The notes under the pieces: generated by a model
Database searches by the model: none
Seen by the model: the letters and a program-made list of their open reading frames with translations, nothing else
What the model was told of the DNA's origin: nothing
Made by a program: the position numbers and the translations under genes
Shown here: positions 16,119 to 24,350 of the stretch, piece by piece
Position numbering within the stretch: the first letter of the stretch is position 1
How the letters are laid out: the number at the start of each line of letters is the position of its first letter
Source: Micromonospora sp. WMMD961
GTDB taxonomy: Bacteria > Actinomycetota > Actinomycetes > Mycobacteriales > Micromonosporaceae
Reading direction: 5' to 3'
DNA: 64,000 nt
Assembly: GCF_029626145.1 (NCBI RefSeq)
Contig: NZ_JARUBJ010000002.1
Coordinates: 3,445,501 to 3,509,500, forward strand

Positions 16119-16763
16119 ATGACGACGACACTGCACGACCCCGCCGTCCGCGACCTGATCGCCCGGCTGTTCACCGAGGCCGAGCGCGACGATGCACGCT
16201 CGCCAGGCCGACCCGCACCCACGGTCACCCCCCAGGAACGCTCCGACCTGCTTGAAGACGTCTACATGCCGATCTCGGCTCGCGGCGGCGACCTGCTCTA
16301 CGCCCTGGTCCGCGCGGCCCGACCGCAGACGGTGGTCGAGTTCGGCACCTCGTACGGAATCTCGACGCTCTACCTCGCCGCAGCCGTGCGCGACAACGGG
16401 ATCGGGCACGTCACCACGACCGAGCTCAGCGCGACCAAGGTCAAGGCGGCCCGCGCCAATATCGAGGCGGCCGGGTTCAGCGACCTCGTGACAGTGCTCG
16501 AGGGAGACGCGTTGACCACCCTCGGCACGGTCGGCGGCCCGATCGGCCTGGCGTTGCTCGACGGCTGGAAGGAGATGTGCCTGCCCGTCCTGCGCCTGAT
16601 CGAGGACCGGCTCGCCCCGGGCGCCCTGGTCGTCGGCGACGACTCCACGTTCGGGTCGATGAGCGACTACGTGACCTACGTCCGAGACCCGGGCAACGGC
16701 TACGTCAGCATCGACTTCCCGGTCGAGGATGGCATGGAGCTCAGCTGCTGGACGGGCCGCTGA
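16119..16763 (+). CDS. SAM-dependent O-methyltransferase
   Basis: 214 residues. The class I methyltransferase fold is seen from VVEFGTSYGISTLYLAAAV (SAM-binding motif I, about 71-89) through TTELSATKVKAARANIEAAG and the LALLDGWKEM acidic loop. It resembles the catechol/caffeoyl-CoA O-methyltransferase group. Substrate unknown. The ATG at 16119 has no ribosome site; TAGTCT ends seven bases before it, so a leaderless transcript is likely. Control by the divergent TetR protein makes it an inducible detoxification or modification enzyme (inference). Confidence 0.87.
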   Translation: MTTTLHDPAVRDLIARLFTEAERDDARSPGRPAPTVTPQERSDLLEDVYMPISARGGDLLYALVRAARPQTVVEFGTSYGISTLYLAAAVRDNGIGHVTTTELSATKVKAARANIEAAGFSDLVTVLEGDALTTLGTVGGPIGLALLDGWKEMCLPVLRLIEDRLAPGALVVGDDSTFGSMSDYVTYVRDPGNGYVSIDFPVEDGMELSCWTGR

Positions 16764-16839
16764 TCGAAGAGGCCAACCTGAGCAGTTGACGCCGGGTCGT
16801 CAGCGGGCCGGGACGGGTCAGGCGTGGTTCCGTCGCTCG

Positions 16840-18420
16840 TCAGCCGACGGCGGTGGCGGACGGTGGGGCACTGCCACCTTGCGGTGCCTCCGGCGTCATC
16901 AGTCGCACGATCTCCGCCTGGTCGGCTGCCGAGGGCAGACCCCAGTGCCGCTGGTAGCCGTACACCTCGTGCAAGGGGGTGGAGCCGGTGCGGCCGTCCA
17001 GGATCTCCACGGCGTCCGTGTCGATCAGGCCGGGATGCTCGACGCCGCAGGCCTCGGCAACCTTGACCAGGTCGCGGCGTAGCGTCCGTAGGTAGTTGGC
17101 CGCCCGGACCGACTTCAACGACGGGTCCAGGCCCCGGGCGAGCCACGTGTTCTGGGTGGCGACGCCGGTGGGGCAGGTGTCGGTGTGGCACTTCTGTGCC
17201 TGGATGCAGCCGATCGACAGCATCGCCTCCCGGCCGACGTTGACCATGTCGCAGCCGAGCGCGAAGGCGACGACGGCGTTGTCCGGCAGGCCGAGCTTGC
17301 CGCCGCCGACGAAGACCACCTGTTCGTGGAGGTCGTGCTCGGCGAAAATCTTGTACACCCGGCTGAAGCCCTGCTGGAACGGCAGTGACACGGAGTCGGT
17401 GAAGATCAGCGGCGCGGCGCCGGTGCCGCCCTCGCCGCCGTCGATGGTCACGAAGTCCACACCGCGTCCGGTGTCGCGCATCAGGGTGGCCAACTCCTGC
17501 CAGAAGCCCAGGTCGCCGACCGCCGACTTGATACCGACCGGCAGGCCCGTCTCGGCGGCCAACAGTTCGACCCAGTCGAGCAGGCTGTCGCAGTCGGAGA
17601 ACTCGGCGTGCCGCGACGGGCTCACGCAGTCCTGCCCGGCCGGGATGCCGCGGGTGGCGGCGATCTCGGCGGAGACCTTCGCGCCGGGCAGCAGACCGCC
17701 GAGGCTCGGCTTCGCGCCCTGGCTCAGCTTGATCTCCAAGGCCTTCACCGGTGCGCCGGCAACCAGCTCCTTCAGGCGGTCCAGACTGAACCGGCCCTGC
17801 TCGTCGCGGCAGCCGAAGTACGCCGTCCCGAGTTGGAAGACCAGGTCACCGCCGTTGCGATGGTACGGCGACAGACCGCCCTCTCCGGTGTTCTGCAGGC
17901 AGTCGGCGAGCGCCGCTCCCTTGTTCAGCGCGGCGATGGCGTTGCCGGAGAGCGAGCCGAAGCTCATCCCGGAGATGTTGACCACCGACTCCGGGCGGAA
18001 CGCGTGGGCCCGTCCTCGGGCGGCGCCGAGCACCTTCGCGCAGGGCAGCCGTACGTCGTGCCCGGCGGTCGGTGTCGACGGCGGAACGGCCCGGCCGAAC
18101 GTGCGGTGCTTGATGATCGGATAGCCGGGGGTGTACTCGATGTCGTTGTCCGTACCGAAGCCGAAGTAGTTGTTCTGCTGCTTCGCCGAGGCGTACACCC
18201 AGCGGCGCTGGTCGCGGGTGAACGGCCGCTCCTCGTTGTTGCCGGCGACGATGTACTGCCGAAGCTCCGGCCCGATCGCCTCCAACACGTAGCGGGCGCG
18301 TCCGAGCACCGGAAAGTTGCGCAGCAACGCGTGGTCGCGCTGGATCAGATCCCGCGCGGCGAGTGCCACGACGGCAGCGGCAGCGGCGGCGGCGGGTACG
18401 GCTCGACGGGCCCATGTCAT
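16840..18420 (-). CDS. FMN-binding glutamate synthase family protein
   Basis: 526 residues. It matches the synthase half of GltB: substrate/FMN barrel motifs NISGMSFGSLSGNAIAALNKG, GEGGLSPYHR, LEIKLSQGAKPSLGG, TIDGGEGGTGAAP, and the 3Fe-4S cysteines in CIQAQKCHTDTCPTGVATQ. It lacks the glutaminase domain, so it is a stand-alone oxidoreductase of uncertain substrate. An N-terminal hydrophobic stretch (about residues 8-25) may anchor it in the membrane. The ATG at 18420 is preferred (GGAAAGAG upstream) over a GTG eight codons earlier. It lies 109 bases downstream of the amidase gene on the same strand. Confidence 0.9.
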   Translation of the reverse strand: MTWARRAVPAAAAAAAVVALAARDLIQRDHALLRNFPVLGRARYVLEAIGPELRQYIVAGNNEERPFTRDQRRWVYASAKQQNNYFGFGTDNDIEYTPGYPIIKHRTFGRAVPPSTPTAGHDVRLPCAKVLGAARGRAHAFRPESVVNISGMSFGSLSGNAIAALNKGAALADCLQNTGEGGLSPYHRNGGDLVFQLGTAYFGCRDEQGRFSLDRLKELVAGAPVKALEIKLSQGAKPSLGGLLPGAKVSAEIAATRGIPAGQDCVSPSRHAEFSDCDSLLDWVELLAAETGLPVGIKSAVGDLGFWQELATLMRDTGRGVDFVTIDGGEGGTGAAPLIFTDSVSLPFQQGFSRVYKIFAEHDLHEQVVFVGGGKLGLPDNAVVAFALGCDMVNVGREAMLSIGCIQAQKCHTDTCPTGVATQNTWLARGLDPSLKSVRAANYLRTLRRDLVKVAEACGVEHPGLIDTDAVEILDGRTGSTPLHEVYGYQRHWGLPSAADQAEIVRLMTPEAPQGGSAPPSATAVG

Positions 18421-18529
18421 GCCCGGCACTCTTTCCGCCCGCACGTCGGCTCAAACCGCTCACCGGCGCGTTCGCGCTGGTGGCTGGGCCGGCGGCGGCG
18501 CGGGTCGAACCCGCACCGCCGCCTCGGGT

Positions 18530-19660
18530 TCAACGGCGGTGGTACGACTGGCGGACCGACCCGCCGACGATCGTGCACCACGTGCTCGTGCTGAGCTTGC
18601 CGTTGCGGGGTAGGCCGTGCAGCGCCTGCAGGTCCTGCACCGCGGCCCGGGTGGCGTGGTCGTACGCCCCGGTGACGGTGACCGCGTACCCCTTGGTGGC
18701 GAGCATCTCCTGGACGGCCGTGACCGGAGCACCAGTGGCGTGCTGGTCCAACTCCGGCGCGAGGGTCTCCCAGGTCGGCGGGGTGAGGGTGGCGTCCACG
18801 TCCACCGGGATGCCGTTGCGGGCCTGCCAGTCCTGCACGGCTGCCACGGTCGCGGCGTCGAAGGTGCCGCTGACCGTCACCGCGTAGCCCCGGTGGACGA
18901 GCAGGTGCTGCACGACCCGGACGGAGGGGGAGTTGACGAAGCGCCACAGGTCCGGCCAACGGCGTGCCGGCACGTCGCCCAGTTTGGTGCCGAGGGCGGT
19001 GTGCACCCGCCGGCGCAGCTCCGGGAACTGGCGGTAGAAGGCGGCTCCCGGGCACTCGGTGGTGCGGAAGTCCCAGTGGCCGAAGATGTCGTGCGCGTGC
19101 AGCCCGTACTGTCGACAGATCGCGACGCAGAGCTTGACCAGGGAGTCGGCCAGCGCCTTCGGCGGCGTCTCGGTGACGTAGGTGCCCTCGTTCTCGATGC
19201 CGATGGCCCGACCGTTCTCGCCGGGGCAGTGCGCCGAGATCATCTGCCGGTCGCCGGCTTCGAGTCGCTCCAGGCTGCCCCGGCGGCCCTCCAGCACGTA
19301 ACCGCCGCGACTCACCGTGAAGTGCTGGCCGGTGTCCGACCAGCCGTTGCCGTCCATGTGCAGGTCCTGGCAGTCGTGGGCCAGCTTGACCGCCTGCTCG
19401 CGGGAGTAGTCGGTGACGTTGGGGAAGGCCATGTGATGCACGATGATCTTGTTGGTGGAGATGGCGCTGACCGACAACGGGTCGTTCGGCGGGCGGGCAC
19501 CCCACTCGTCGCAGCTGATGATCCAGTCCAGGTCGGTGCCGGGGGCGGCCTGCGCCGAGGCGGGGAAGGCGAGTTCGCTCCCGACGACGGCGACTGTGGC
19601 GGCACCGAGGCCGGCCCGCAGCAGCGTCCGGCGATCCATTTCGGAATGGTCGACGTGCAT
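18530..19660 (-). CDS. Tat-exported N-acetylmuramoyl-L-alanine amidase with two peptidoglycan-binding domains
   Basis: 376 residues. The start at ATG 19660 has AGGAGG upstream. A twin-arginine signal (MDRRTLLRAGLGAA) ends at about AQA. The amidase_2/PGRP domain covers about 35-225, with zinc ligands in IIVHHMAF and HWDFRTTECPG. Two PG_binding_1 repeats follow (VRVVQHLLVHRGYAV and VTAVQEMLATKGYAV, each with a GxxDxATxAAVQ signature). It cleaves the bond between muramic acid and the stem peptide in the wall. The two repeats are close in sequence, suggesting a recent internal duplication. Confidence 0.92.
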   Translation of the reverse strand: MHVDHSEMDRRTLLRAGLGAATVAVVGSELAFPASAQAAPGTDLDWIISCDEWGARPPNDPLSVSAISTNKIIVHHMAFPNVTDYSREQAVKLAHDCQDLHMDGNGWSDTGQHFTVSRGGYVLEGRRGSLERLEAGDRQMISAHCPGENGRAIGIENEGTYVTETPPKALADSLVKLCVAICRQYGLHAHDIFGHWDFRTTECPGAAFYRQFPELRRRVHTALGTKLGDVPARRWPDLWRFVNSPSVRVVQHLLVHRGYAVTVSGTFDAATVAAVQDWQARNGIPVDVDATLTPPTWETLAPELDQHATGAPVTAVQEMLATKGYAVTVTGAYDHATRAAVQDLQALHGLPRNGKLSTSTWCTIVGGSVRQSYHRR

Positions 19661-19847
19661 GACATCTCCTCCTGCGGCCCACGGCGGGGGGATGAAAAGT
19701 AGCTCCAGTGGCCGCACGCACTCCGGAGAATATTGCCAAGACTCGTCCGCGCGCTAGACCCCGTCCAACCAGGCCGGCGTTTCCCCGCGAGCCGGTGGGG
19801 GTAGGTCGAGGACTGACCGTCCCGGCTGCCCCGTGAGGAATGACCAC

Positions 19848-20924
19848 ATGAGTGACAACGTCAGCGACGCGGTGGGTGACGCCCTCCGCTCGGTGATGCT
19901 CTTCCTGCCCAAGGCCGTCGCCTTCCTGGCGATCCTGGTGGCCGGATGGCTGATCGCCAAGGCCGTGCTGAAGATCGTGGAGAAGGTCCTGGAGCGGGTG
20001 GGCTTCGACCGCGCCGTCGAACGCGGCGGCGTCCGCCGTGCGTTGAGTCGCTCCCGGTACGACGCCAGCGACATCGTCGCGAAGCTCGTCTACTACGCGG
20101 TGCTGCTGTTCACCCTCCAGCTCGCCTTCGGCATCTGGGGACCCAACCCGATCTCCGACCTGCTCGGCGCGGTGATCGCGTGGCTGCCGCGCGCCTTCGT
20201 CGCGATCGTCATCGTTGTGGTGGCCGCCGCCATCGCCAACGCGGTCAAGGACATCATCGGCGGCGCGCTGGGCGGCCTGTCGTACGGCCGGGTGTTGGCC
20301 ACCACCGCGTCGGTGTTCATCCTCGGCCTGGGCGTCATCGCCGCGCTGAACCAGATCGGGGTGGCCACCGCGGTCACCACTCCCGTGCTGATCGCCGTGC
20401 TGGCCACGATCGGCGGCATCCTCGTCGTCGGGGTCGGCGGTGGTCTCGTCCGTCCGATGCAGAGCCGTTGGGAGGGGTGGCTGACCCGCGCCGAGCAGGA
20501 GTCGCAGCTGATCGCCGAGCACGCCCGCGCCTACCGAGCCGGTCGCCGCGACGCCGAGGCCGAGTTGGCCCGCGCGGCGGCTACCCCCGCCATGTCGGAC
20601 GCCGAGCCGGCCCGGCCGTCGTCCGTCGTCACCGATTCGGAGGCCACGCAGGCTGTCACCCGACCGTCCGACCCGGAGGCCACCCAGGTCGTGCCCCGAC
20701 CGTCCGACGCCGAGGCGACCCAGGTCGTCACCCGACCGTCCGACCCGGAGGCCACCCAGGTCGTGCCCCGACCGTCCGACGCCGACGCGACCCAGGTGGT
20801 GAGTCGTGGTGACGCCGACACGACCCAGGTGGTGAGTGCCGGCGGCGCGGTGCCCGGCCCGCGTACCAGCGACGACAGTGAGACGACCACGGTCCTCCCG
20901 CCGGTCGACCCGAACCGGCGCTGA
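19848..20924 (+). CDS. Mechanosensitive-channel-like membrane protein with Thr-rich tandem-repeat tail
   Basis: 358 residues. The ATG at 19848 follows GAGGAA. The N-terminal part has four to five hydrophobic helices (about 17-35, 80-97, 110-135, 150-175, 180-200) with the glycine-rich pattern of conserved-TM-helix/MscS-related small-channel proteins. From about residue 245 the protein is cytoplasmic and repetitive: a 12-residue unit ending in EATQVV occurs four times (nucleotides 20655-20798), followed by a shorter variant and SETTTVLPP. Similar TT/TQ-V motifs are phosphorylated and bound by FHA domains in actinobacteria, so a signalling role for the tail is plausible but unproven. Confidence 0.75.
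   Translation: MSDNVSDAVGDALRSVMLFLPKAVAFLAILVAGWLIAKAVLKIVEKVLERVGFDRAVERGGVRRALSRSRYDASDIVAKLVYYAVLLFTLQLAFGIWGPNPISDLLGAVIAWLPRAFVAIVIVVVAAAIANAVKDIIGGALGGLSYGRVLATTASVFILGLGVIAALNQIGVATAVTTPVLIAVLATIGGILVVGVGGGLVRPMQSRWEGWLTRAEQESQLIAEHARAYRAGRRDAEAELARAAATPAMSDAEPARPSSVVTDSEATQAVTRPSDPEATQVVPRPSDAEATQVVTRPSDPEATQVVPRPSDADATQVVSRGDADTTQVVSAGGAVPGPRTSDDSETTTVLPPVDPNRR
20655..20798 (+). repeat. In-frame 36-bp tandem repeat, four copies (72-bp higher-order unit)
   Basis: Four 36-base units starting at 20655, 20691, 20727 and 20763 alternate in two flavours (codons for TRPSDPEATQ and PRPSDAEATQ), so the larger unit is 72 bases. A degenerate fifth unit runs to 20831. Near-identity at DNA level suggests recent expansion and possible length variation between strains. 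Confidence 0.85.
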
Positions 20925-20936
20925 CCCGCACGTCAC

Positions 20937-20972
20937 CGGCGGGGTGGGATCCTTCGGGATCCCACCCCGCCG
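20937..20972 (+). terminator. Intrinsic terminator hairpin with TTCG loop
   Basis: Perfect 16-bp arms (20937-20952 and 20957-20972) closed by TTCG, twelve bases after the stop of the channel-like gene. Confidence 0.85.
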
Positions 20973-21023
20973 CACGTTGTCTGGGGGACGCCGAAAGCGC
21001 TGGCGAGCATCACGGCGCGCGGC

Positions 21024-21130
21024 TAGCATCCGGGCATGACCTGGCGACATTGATCCAGCCGCGTAGACCGATCCCGTGGGCCACCGCGGGCACCGCACGT
21101 CCGGTGTCCGTCTCCACTCCCACGGGAAGG
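21024..21130 (+). promoter_or_regulatory. Candidate leader-peptide attenuator ahead of the MFS gene
   Basis: TAGCAT (21024-21029) lies six bases before a tiny open frame. After it, segment 21073-21080 (CCCGTGGG) can pair either with 21084-21090 (CCGCGGG, one G-U pair) or with 21119-21126 (CCCACGGG). The latter contains the first three bases of the MFS ribosome site GGGAAGG (21124-21130). A further small hairpin (21091-21095 with 21102-21106) lies between. The mutually exclusive pairings resemble translational attenuators of drug-resistance genes. Confidence 0.4.
21036..21053 (+). CDS. Possible five-residue leader peptide (MTWRH)
   Basis: ATG followed by four codons and TGA, starting six bases after a TAGCAT -10-like element, hence probably leaderless. 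It stands 81 bases before the MFS start and upstream of alternative hairpins that could mask the MFS ribosome site. Whether it is translated is unknown. Confidence 0.35.
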   Translation: MTWRH

Positions 21131-21134
21131 CCCC

Positions 21135-22463
21135 ATGATCCACCTCGCCTCGCGCGTGCCCGACCCGGCGGTCCGCCGGCTGACGGGCACCCTCTACGGG
21201 TACGCGCTCCTCAGTGACCTTGTCCTGCTCTACCCGCTGTACGTGGTGTTCTTCGCCGACGCCGGGCTGTCGGTCGGGCAGATCTCGTCGCTCTTCGTCA
21301 TCTGGTCGGCCGCAGGCATCGTGTTCGAGGTGCCGTCCGGCGCGTGGGCCGACGTGGTGTCCCGCCGACTGCTGTTGTGCCTCGCCCCGCTGGCGACCGC
21401 CGCCGGGTTCGCGCTCTGGGTGCTGGTGCCGTCGTACCCGGCGTTCGCGATTGGGTTCCTGCTCTGGGGGGCCGGGGGAGCGTTGGTCTCCGGCGCGCTG
21501 GAGGCGCTGGTCTGGACCGAACTGGACCGGCTCGGCGCGGTCGACCGGTACACCCGGGTGCTCGGACGGTCCCGGACGGCGGGCGTGCTGGGCGTGGTGG
21601 TCTCCGGCGTGCTCGCCGGCCCGGTGCTCGCCGTCGGCGGCTACCCGGCGGTGGGCGTGGCCAGTGTGCTCGCCTGCCTGCTCGCCACGACCGTCGCCAC
21701 CCGGTTCCCGGAGCACCACGCGCCGGCCGCCGCACGCGTTCCGGTCGCCGAGCCGGCGATGGCGGCTCGGCCGGTAGCTGCCGCACCGCCCCGGCCGGGC
21801 GAGCCCGACACCACCCCGCCCGCGAGCCCGCACGGCGGCGGTGACCTGGGCTGGTGGGACACGCTGCGGGCCGGGGTGTCGCAGGTCCGCACCCGTCCGC
21901 CGGTACGGTCCGCCGTGCTGCTGGTGGCCGTGGTCGCCGCCGACTGGGGCGCCCTGGACGAGTACACCCCGCTGCCCGCGCTGGACACCGGCGTCGGGGC
22001 GCAGGCCGTACCCCTGCTGCTCCTGCTGCTCTGGGCCGGGGTGACCGTCGGCGGGCTGCTCGCCCCGGCAGGGGAGCGGCTGGGCAGGCGAGGCTACGCG
22101 GCGCTGCTGGGGCTGGTCGGCGTCGCGCTGGCCGGCGGTGCCCTGCTCCGGCGCCCGGCGGGGTTCGTGCTGCTCGCGGTGGCCTTCGGCGCCGCGCAGT
22201 TGGCCACCGTGCTCGCCGACGCGCGGCTCCAGGCCCGGATCACCGGCGCCAGCCGCGCCACCGTGACGTCGCTGGCGGGGATGGCCACCGATGTGTTGAT
22301 CATCGTGACGTACGCCGGTTACGGCCTGCTCGCCACGGCGGCCGGCAACGCGGTGGCGTTCGCGCTGACCGCCGGGGCGTACCTCGTGGTGGCGCTGAAG
22401 CTGCTGACCGCCGACGGCCGCCCGGCCCGCCGCGGAGCTGCTGACGACTGGGAGTCGCAGTGA
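21135..22463 (+). CDS. Major facilitator superfamily transporter
   Basis: 442 residues, about 12 hydrophobic helices. The MFS motif between helices 2 and 3 appears as FEVPSGAWADVVSRRLLL. A long Pro/Ala-rich cytoplasmic loop (about 195-240) separates the two halves. Substrate unknown; the family includes drug exporters. The ATG at 21135 has GGGAAGG four bases upstream. The 160-base leader holds a possible leader peptide and alternative hairpins that could gate this ribosome site, as for inducible resistance genes. It converges on the VOC gene. Confidence 0.85.
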   Translation: MIHLASRVPDPAVRRLTGTLYGYALLSDLVLLYPLYVVFFADAGLSVGQISSLFVIWSAAGIVFEVPSGAWADVVSRRLLLCLAPLATAAGFALWVLVPSYPAFAIGFLLWGAGGALVSGALEALVWTELDRLGAVDRYTRVLGRSRTAGVLGVVVSGVLAGPVLAVGGYPAVGVASVLACLLATTVATRFPEHHAPAAARVPVAEPAMAARPVAAAPPRPGEPDTTPPASPHGGGDLGWWDTLRAGVSQVRTRPPVRSAVLLVAVVAADWGALDEYTPLPALDTGVGAQAVPLLLLLLWAGVTVGGLLAPAGERLGRRGYAALLGLVGVALAGGALLRRPAGFVLLAVAFGAAQLATVLADARLQARITGASRATVTSLAGMATDVLIIVTYAGYGLLATAAGNAVAFALTAGAYLVVALKLLTADGRPARRGAADDWESQ

Positions 22464-22488
22464 CCCGAGCCACCATCACGACTGGACA

Positions 22489-22506
22489 AGCCGCCGCCGG
22501 GCGGCT
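22489..22506. terminator. Small hairpin between convergent genes
   Basis: 7-bp arms (22489-22495 and 22500-22506) with a GCCG loop, between the MFS stop and the VOC stop. It is short, so a weak bidirectional terminator at best. Confidence 0.35.
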
Positions 22507-22509
22507 CGC

Positions 22510-22896
22510 TCAGCCGGCCATGTGCAGGAACGACCACTGGTGGCCGTCGAGGTCCCGGAAACCGCGCATGTACATCGGCCCGTTGACCATCCCCGGCCCG
22601 AGCGACTGACCACCGGCGACCGCCGCCTGGTCGACCAGCTCGTCGACCTGCTCCCGGCTCTGCGCCGACAGCCCGACGACGACCTCCCGGCTCGTCTCCG
22701 TGTCGGTGGCGGCGACCCCGGTGTACGACTCGAAGCCGGAGCGGAGGTGCAGCACCAGCCGGGTGTTCTCGGAGATGGTGAGAACCCTGGTGCCGCCGTC
22801 CTGTTCGGCCTGGTCGCCGGTGAAGCCGAGCGCCCGGTAGAACTCTGCGGCGGTGGTCAGGTCGCGCACCGGCAGGTTGATGAAGGTCATCCTCAT
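22510..22896 (-). CDS. VOC (glyoxalase-fold) family protein
   Basis: 128 residues beginning MTFINLPVRDLTTAAEFYRALGF after a two-residue extension, and ending GPMYMRGFRDLDGHQWSFLHM, the pattern of the PhnB/YaeR-like VOC group. The start overlaps the stop of the upstream SRPBCC gene by four bases (ATGA), so they are translationally coupled. No substrate can be assigned. The pairing of VOC with SRPBCC genes is common in actinobacteria. Confidence 0.85.
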   Translation of the reverse strand: MRMTFINLPVRDLTTAAEFYRALGFTGDQAEQDGGTRVLTISENTRLVLHLRSGFESYTGVAATDTETSREVVVGLSAQSREQVDELVDQAAVAGGQSLGPGMVNGPMYMRGFRDLDGHQWSFLHMAG

Positions 22897-23636
22897 CGCT
22901 GGTCTCCGTTCGTTTCGAGCAGCACCTTCAACGCGGCGAGCCGCTCGCGCCAGTACGCCTTCAGCTCCGCAGCCTGCTCGGCTCCGGTCAGCTTCTCGTG
23001 CACGATGCTGACCCGTGCCTTCGACTCGCCGACCACGTCGACGCCGACGACGATCCGGGTGGCACCACCGGCCCAGTCGGCCCGGAAGATGCGCGGCGGG
23101 GTGGCGGTGCGGACGCGTACCTCGACGTCGGGCAGCCAGCAGGCGCGTGTCGTCTCGTCGGCGAACGCCTCGTACAGCCGCTGCGCCGGCACGGCCACCG
23201 TCCGGCTCGCGCTGGCCTCGAAGCCACCGCCGCGCCGCTGACCCGGGGCGCGCAGGCCGCGTGCCTGCTCGTAGCCGACGGTGACGGTCTGCGCCCACCA
23301 GCCCGGAACCTCGTGCTCGGTGACCAGGTGGTGAGCGATCCGGGTGTGCGTCCACTCGCTGGCGGACGCGGCGTCGAGCAGGGCGAACCACTCGGACCAG
23401 CCGCGGCCGGTCCGGGCGCGGATCAGGTCGTCGGCGATCCGCTCGGTCTGCGCAGCGGTGGCCGCGGCGCTCGGTTCGGTCTGCGCCGAAGGAGATGCGG
23501 CGGTGGACGTCGGAGTTGGCGGTGCGTCCGGCTCCGCGGCCCGATTGATCAGGTGCCGGCGGGCGGTGGTGTAGCTCTCGCCGGTCTTCTCCATCCGGGT
23601 CCGGACCCGGGCCTTGAACGATTTCTGGTTGGTCAT
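22893..23636 (-). CDS. SRPBCC (AHSA1-like) protein with N-terminal KxFKARVR...KTGESYT motif
   Basis: 247 residues. The first 30 residues (QKSFKARVRTRMEKTGESYT) form a small motif found at the start of several actinobacterial proteins of unknown role. After an Ala/Pro/Thr linker, about 65-130 is helical (RIADDLIRARTGRGWSEWFA). The C-terminal part is a START/AHSA1-type ligand-binding domain (SRTVAVPAQRLYEAFADETT through RIVVGVDVVGESKARVSIVHEKL and EELKAYW-like AAELKAYWRERLAALKVLLE). Start ATG 23636 with GGGAG upstream. It is coupled to the VOC gene. Confidence 0.82.
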   Translation of the reverse strand: MTNQKSFKARVRTRMEKTGESYTTARRHLINRAAEPDAPPTPTSTAASPSAQTEPSAAATAAQTERIADDLIRARTGRGWSEWFALLDAASASEWTHTRIAHHLVTEHEVPGWWAQTVTVGYEQARGLRAPGQRRGGGFEASASRTVAVPAQRLYEAFADETTRACWLPDVEVRVRTATPPRIFRADWAGGATRIVVGVDVVGESKARVSIVHEKLTGAEQAAELKAYWRERLAALKVLLETNGDQR

Positions 23637-23824
23637 CACATGCTCCCGGTCAACGGCACGGTCACCGGGACTCACGCTCCCGCCGACCCCGCCGGAGTGG
23701 GGCATGTGGCATCACGTCCCGAGGGCTCCGGGCCCCCTTTGCCTCCGCGTTGCCGGCGGCGTGAGCGCCGGGAGGGAGGTGCGGCGCAGGACAGCGCCGA
23801 CCTCATCCTACGTCAGATCGGCGG

Positions 23825-24244
23825 TCAGGGCTGGTCACCGTCGACATACACCCACCGGCCGTCCTCGCGGACGAAACGGCTGTGCTCGGTCATCGTGCCG
23901 GGCCGACCGGCGTCCCGGTAGTGGGCGTGGAACGTCACCGTGCCGGCGTTGTCGAGCAGGCCGCCCCGCTCGGTCTCCACGATCTCCAGGCGGGACCACC
24001 GCTGCCCCGGGTCCAGCTCCAGGGAGGTGGGCCGGGTCGAGGAGTGCCAGCTTCGCAACAGGTAGCCGGTGTCGCCGAGGGCGAAGGCGCTGAACCGGGA
24101 CCGCATCAACTCCTCGGCGGTCGACGCCGGTCTGTCGCCGGCGTGGGCCGGTGCGCAGCAGTCCGCGTACGCCCGGCCGGAGCCGCACGGGCAGACCCGT
24201 CCCGTCGTCGCGTTCGACCGGCGACGTCCCGCACCCTTACCCAC
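23825..24244 (-). CDS. YchJ family protein with SEC-C zinc motif
   Basis: About 139 residues. The N-terminal SEC-C motif CPCGSGRAYADCCAP binds zinc in this family. The rest follows the YchJ pattern: AEELMRSRFSAFALGDTGYLLRSWHSSTRP, then FHAHYRDAGRPGTMTEHSRFVREDGRWVYVDG, an NTF2-like fold. The GTG at 24244 is preferred for its AGGA; a GTG six codons upstream is possible. Function is not known beyond the fold. Confidence 0.87.
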   Translation of the reverse strand: MGKGAGRRRSNATTGRVCPCGSGRAYADCCAPAHAGDRPASTAEELMRSRFSAFALGDTGYLLRSWHSSTRPTSLELDPGQRWSRLEIVETERGGLLDNAGTVTFHAHYRDAGRPGTMTEHSRFVREDGRWVYVDGDQP

Positions 24245-24350
24245 GTCGCTATCCTGCCGCACCCGCCCTGGTCCAGCGGCACCGGCCGCTCAGGCGGATC
24301 GTCGGTCGGGGTGGAGAACGACAGTTGACGATCGTTCCTAGACTCGCGGC

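Noticed and set aside
18417..21833. Long minus-strand open frame of 1138 codons
   Set aside because: It overlaps the amidase, channel-like and MFS genes out of frame and contains no recognisable motif.
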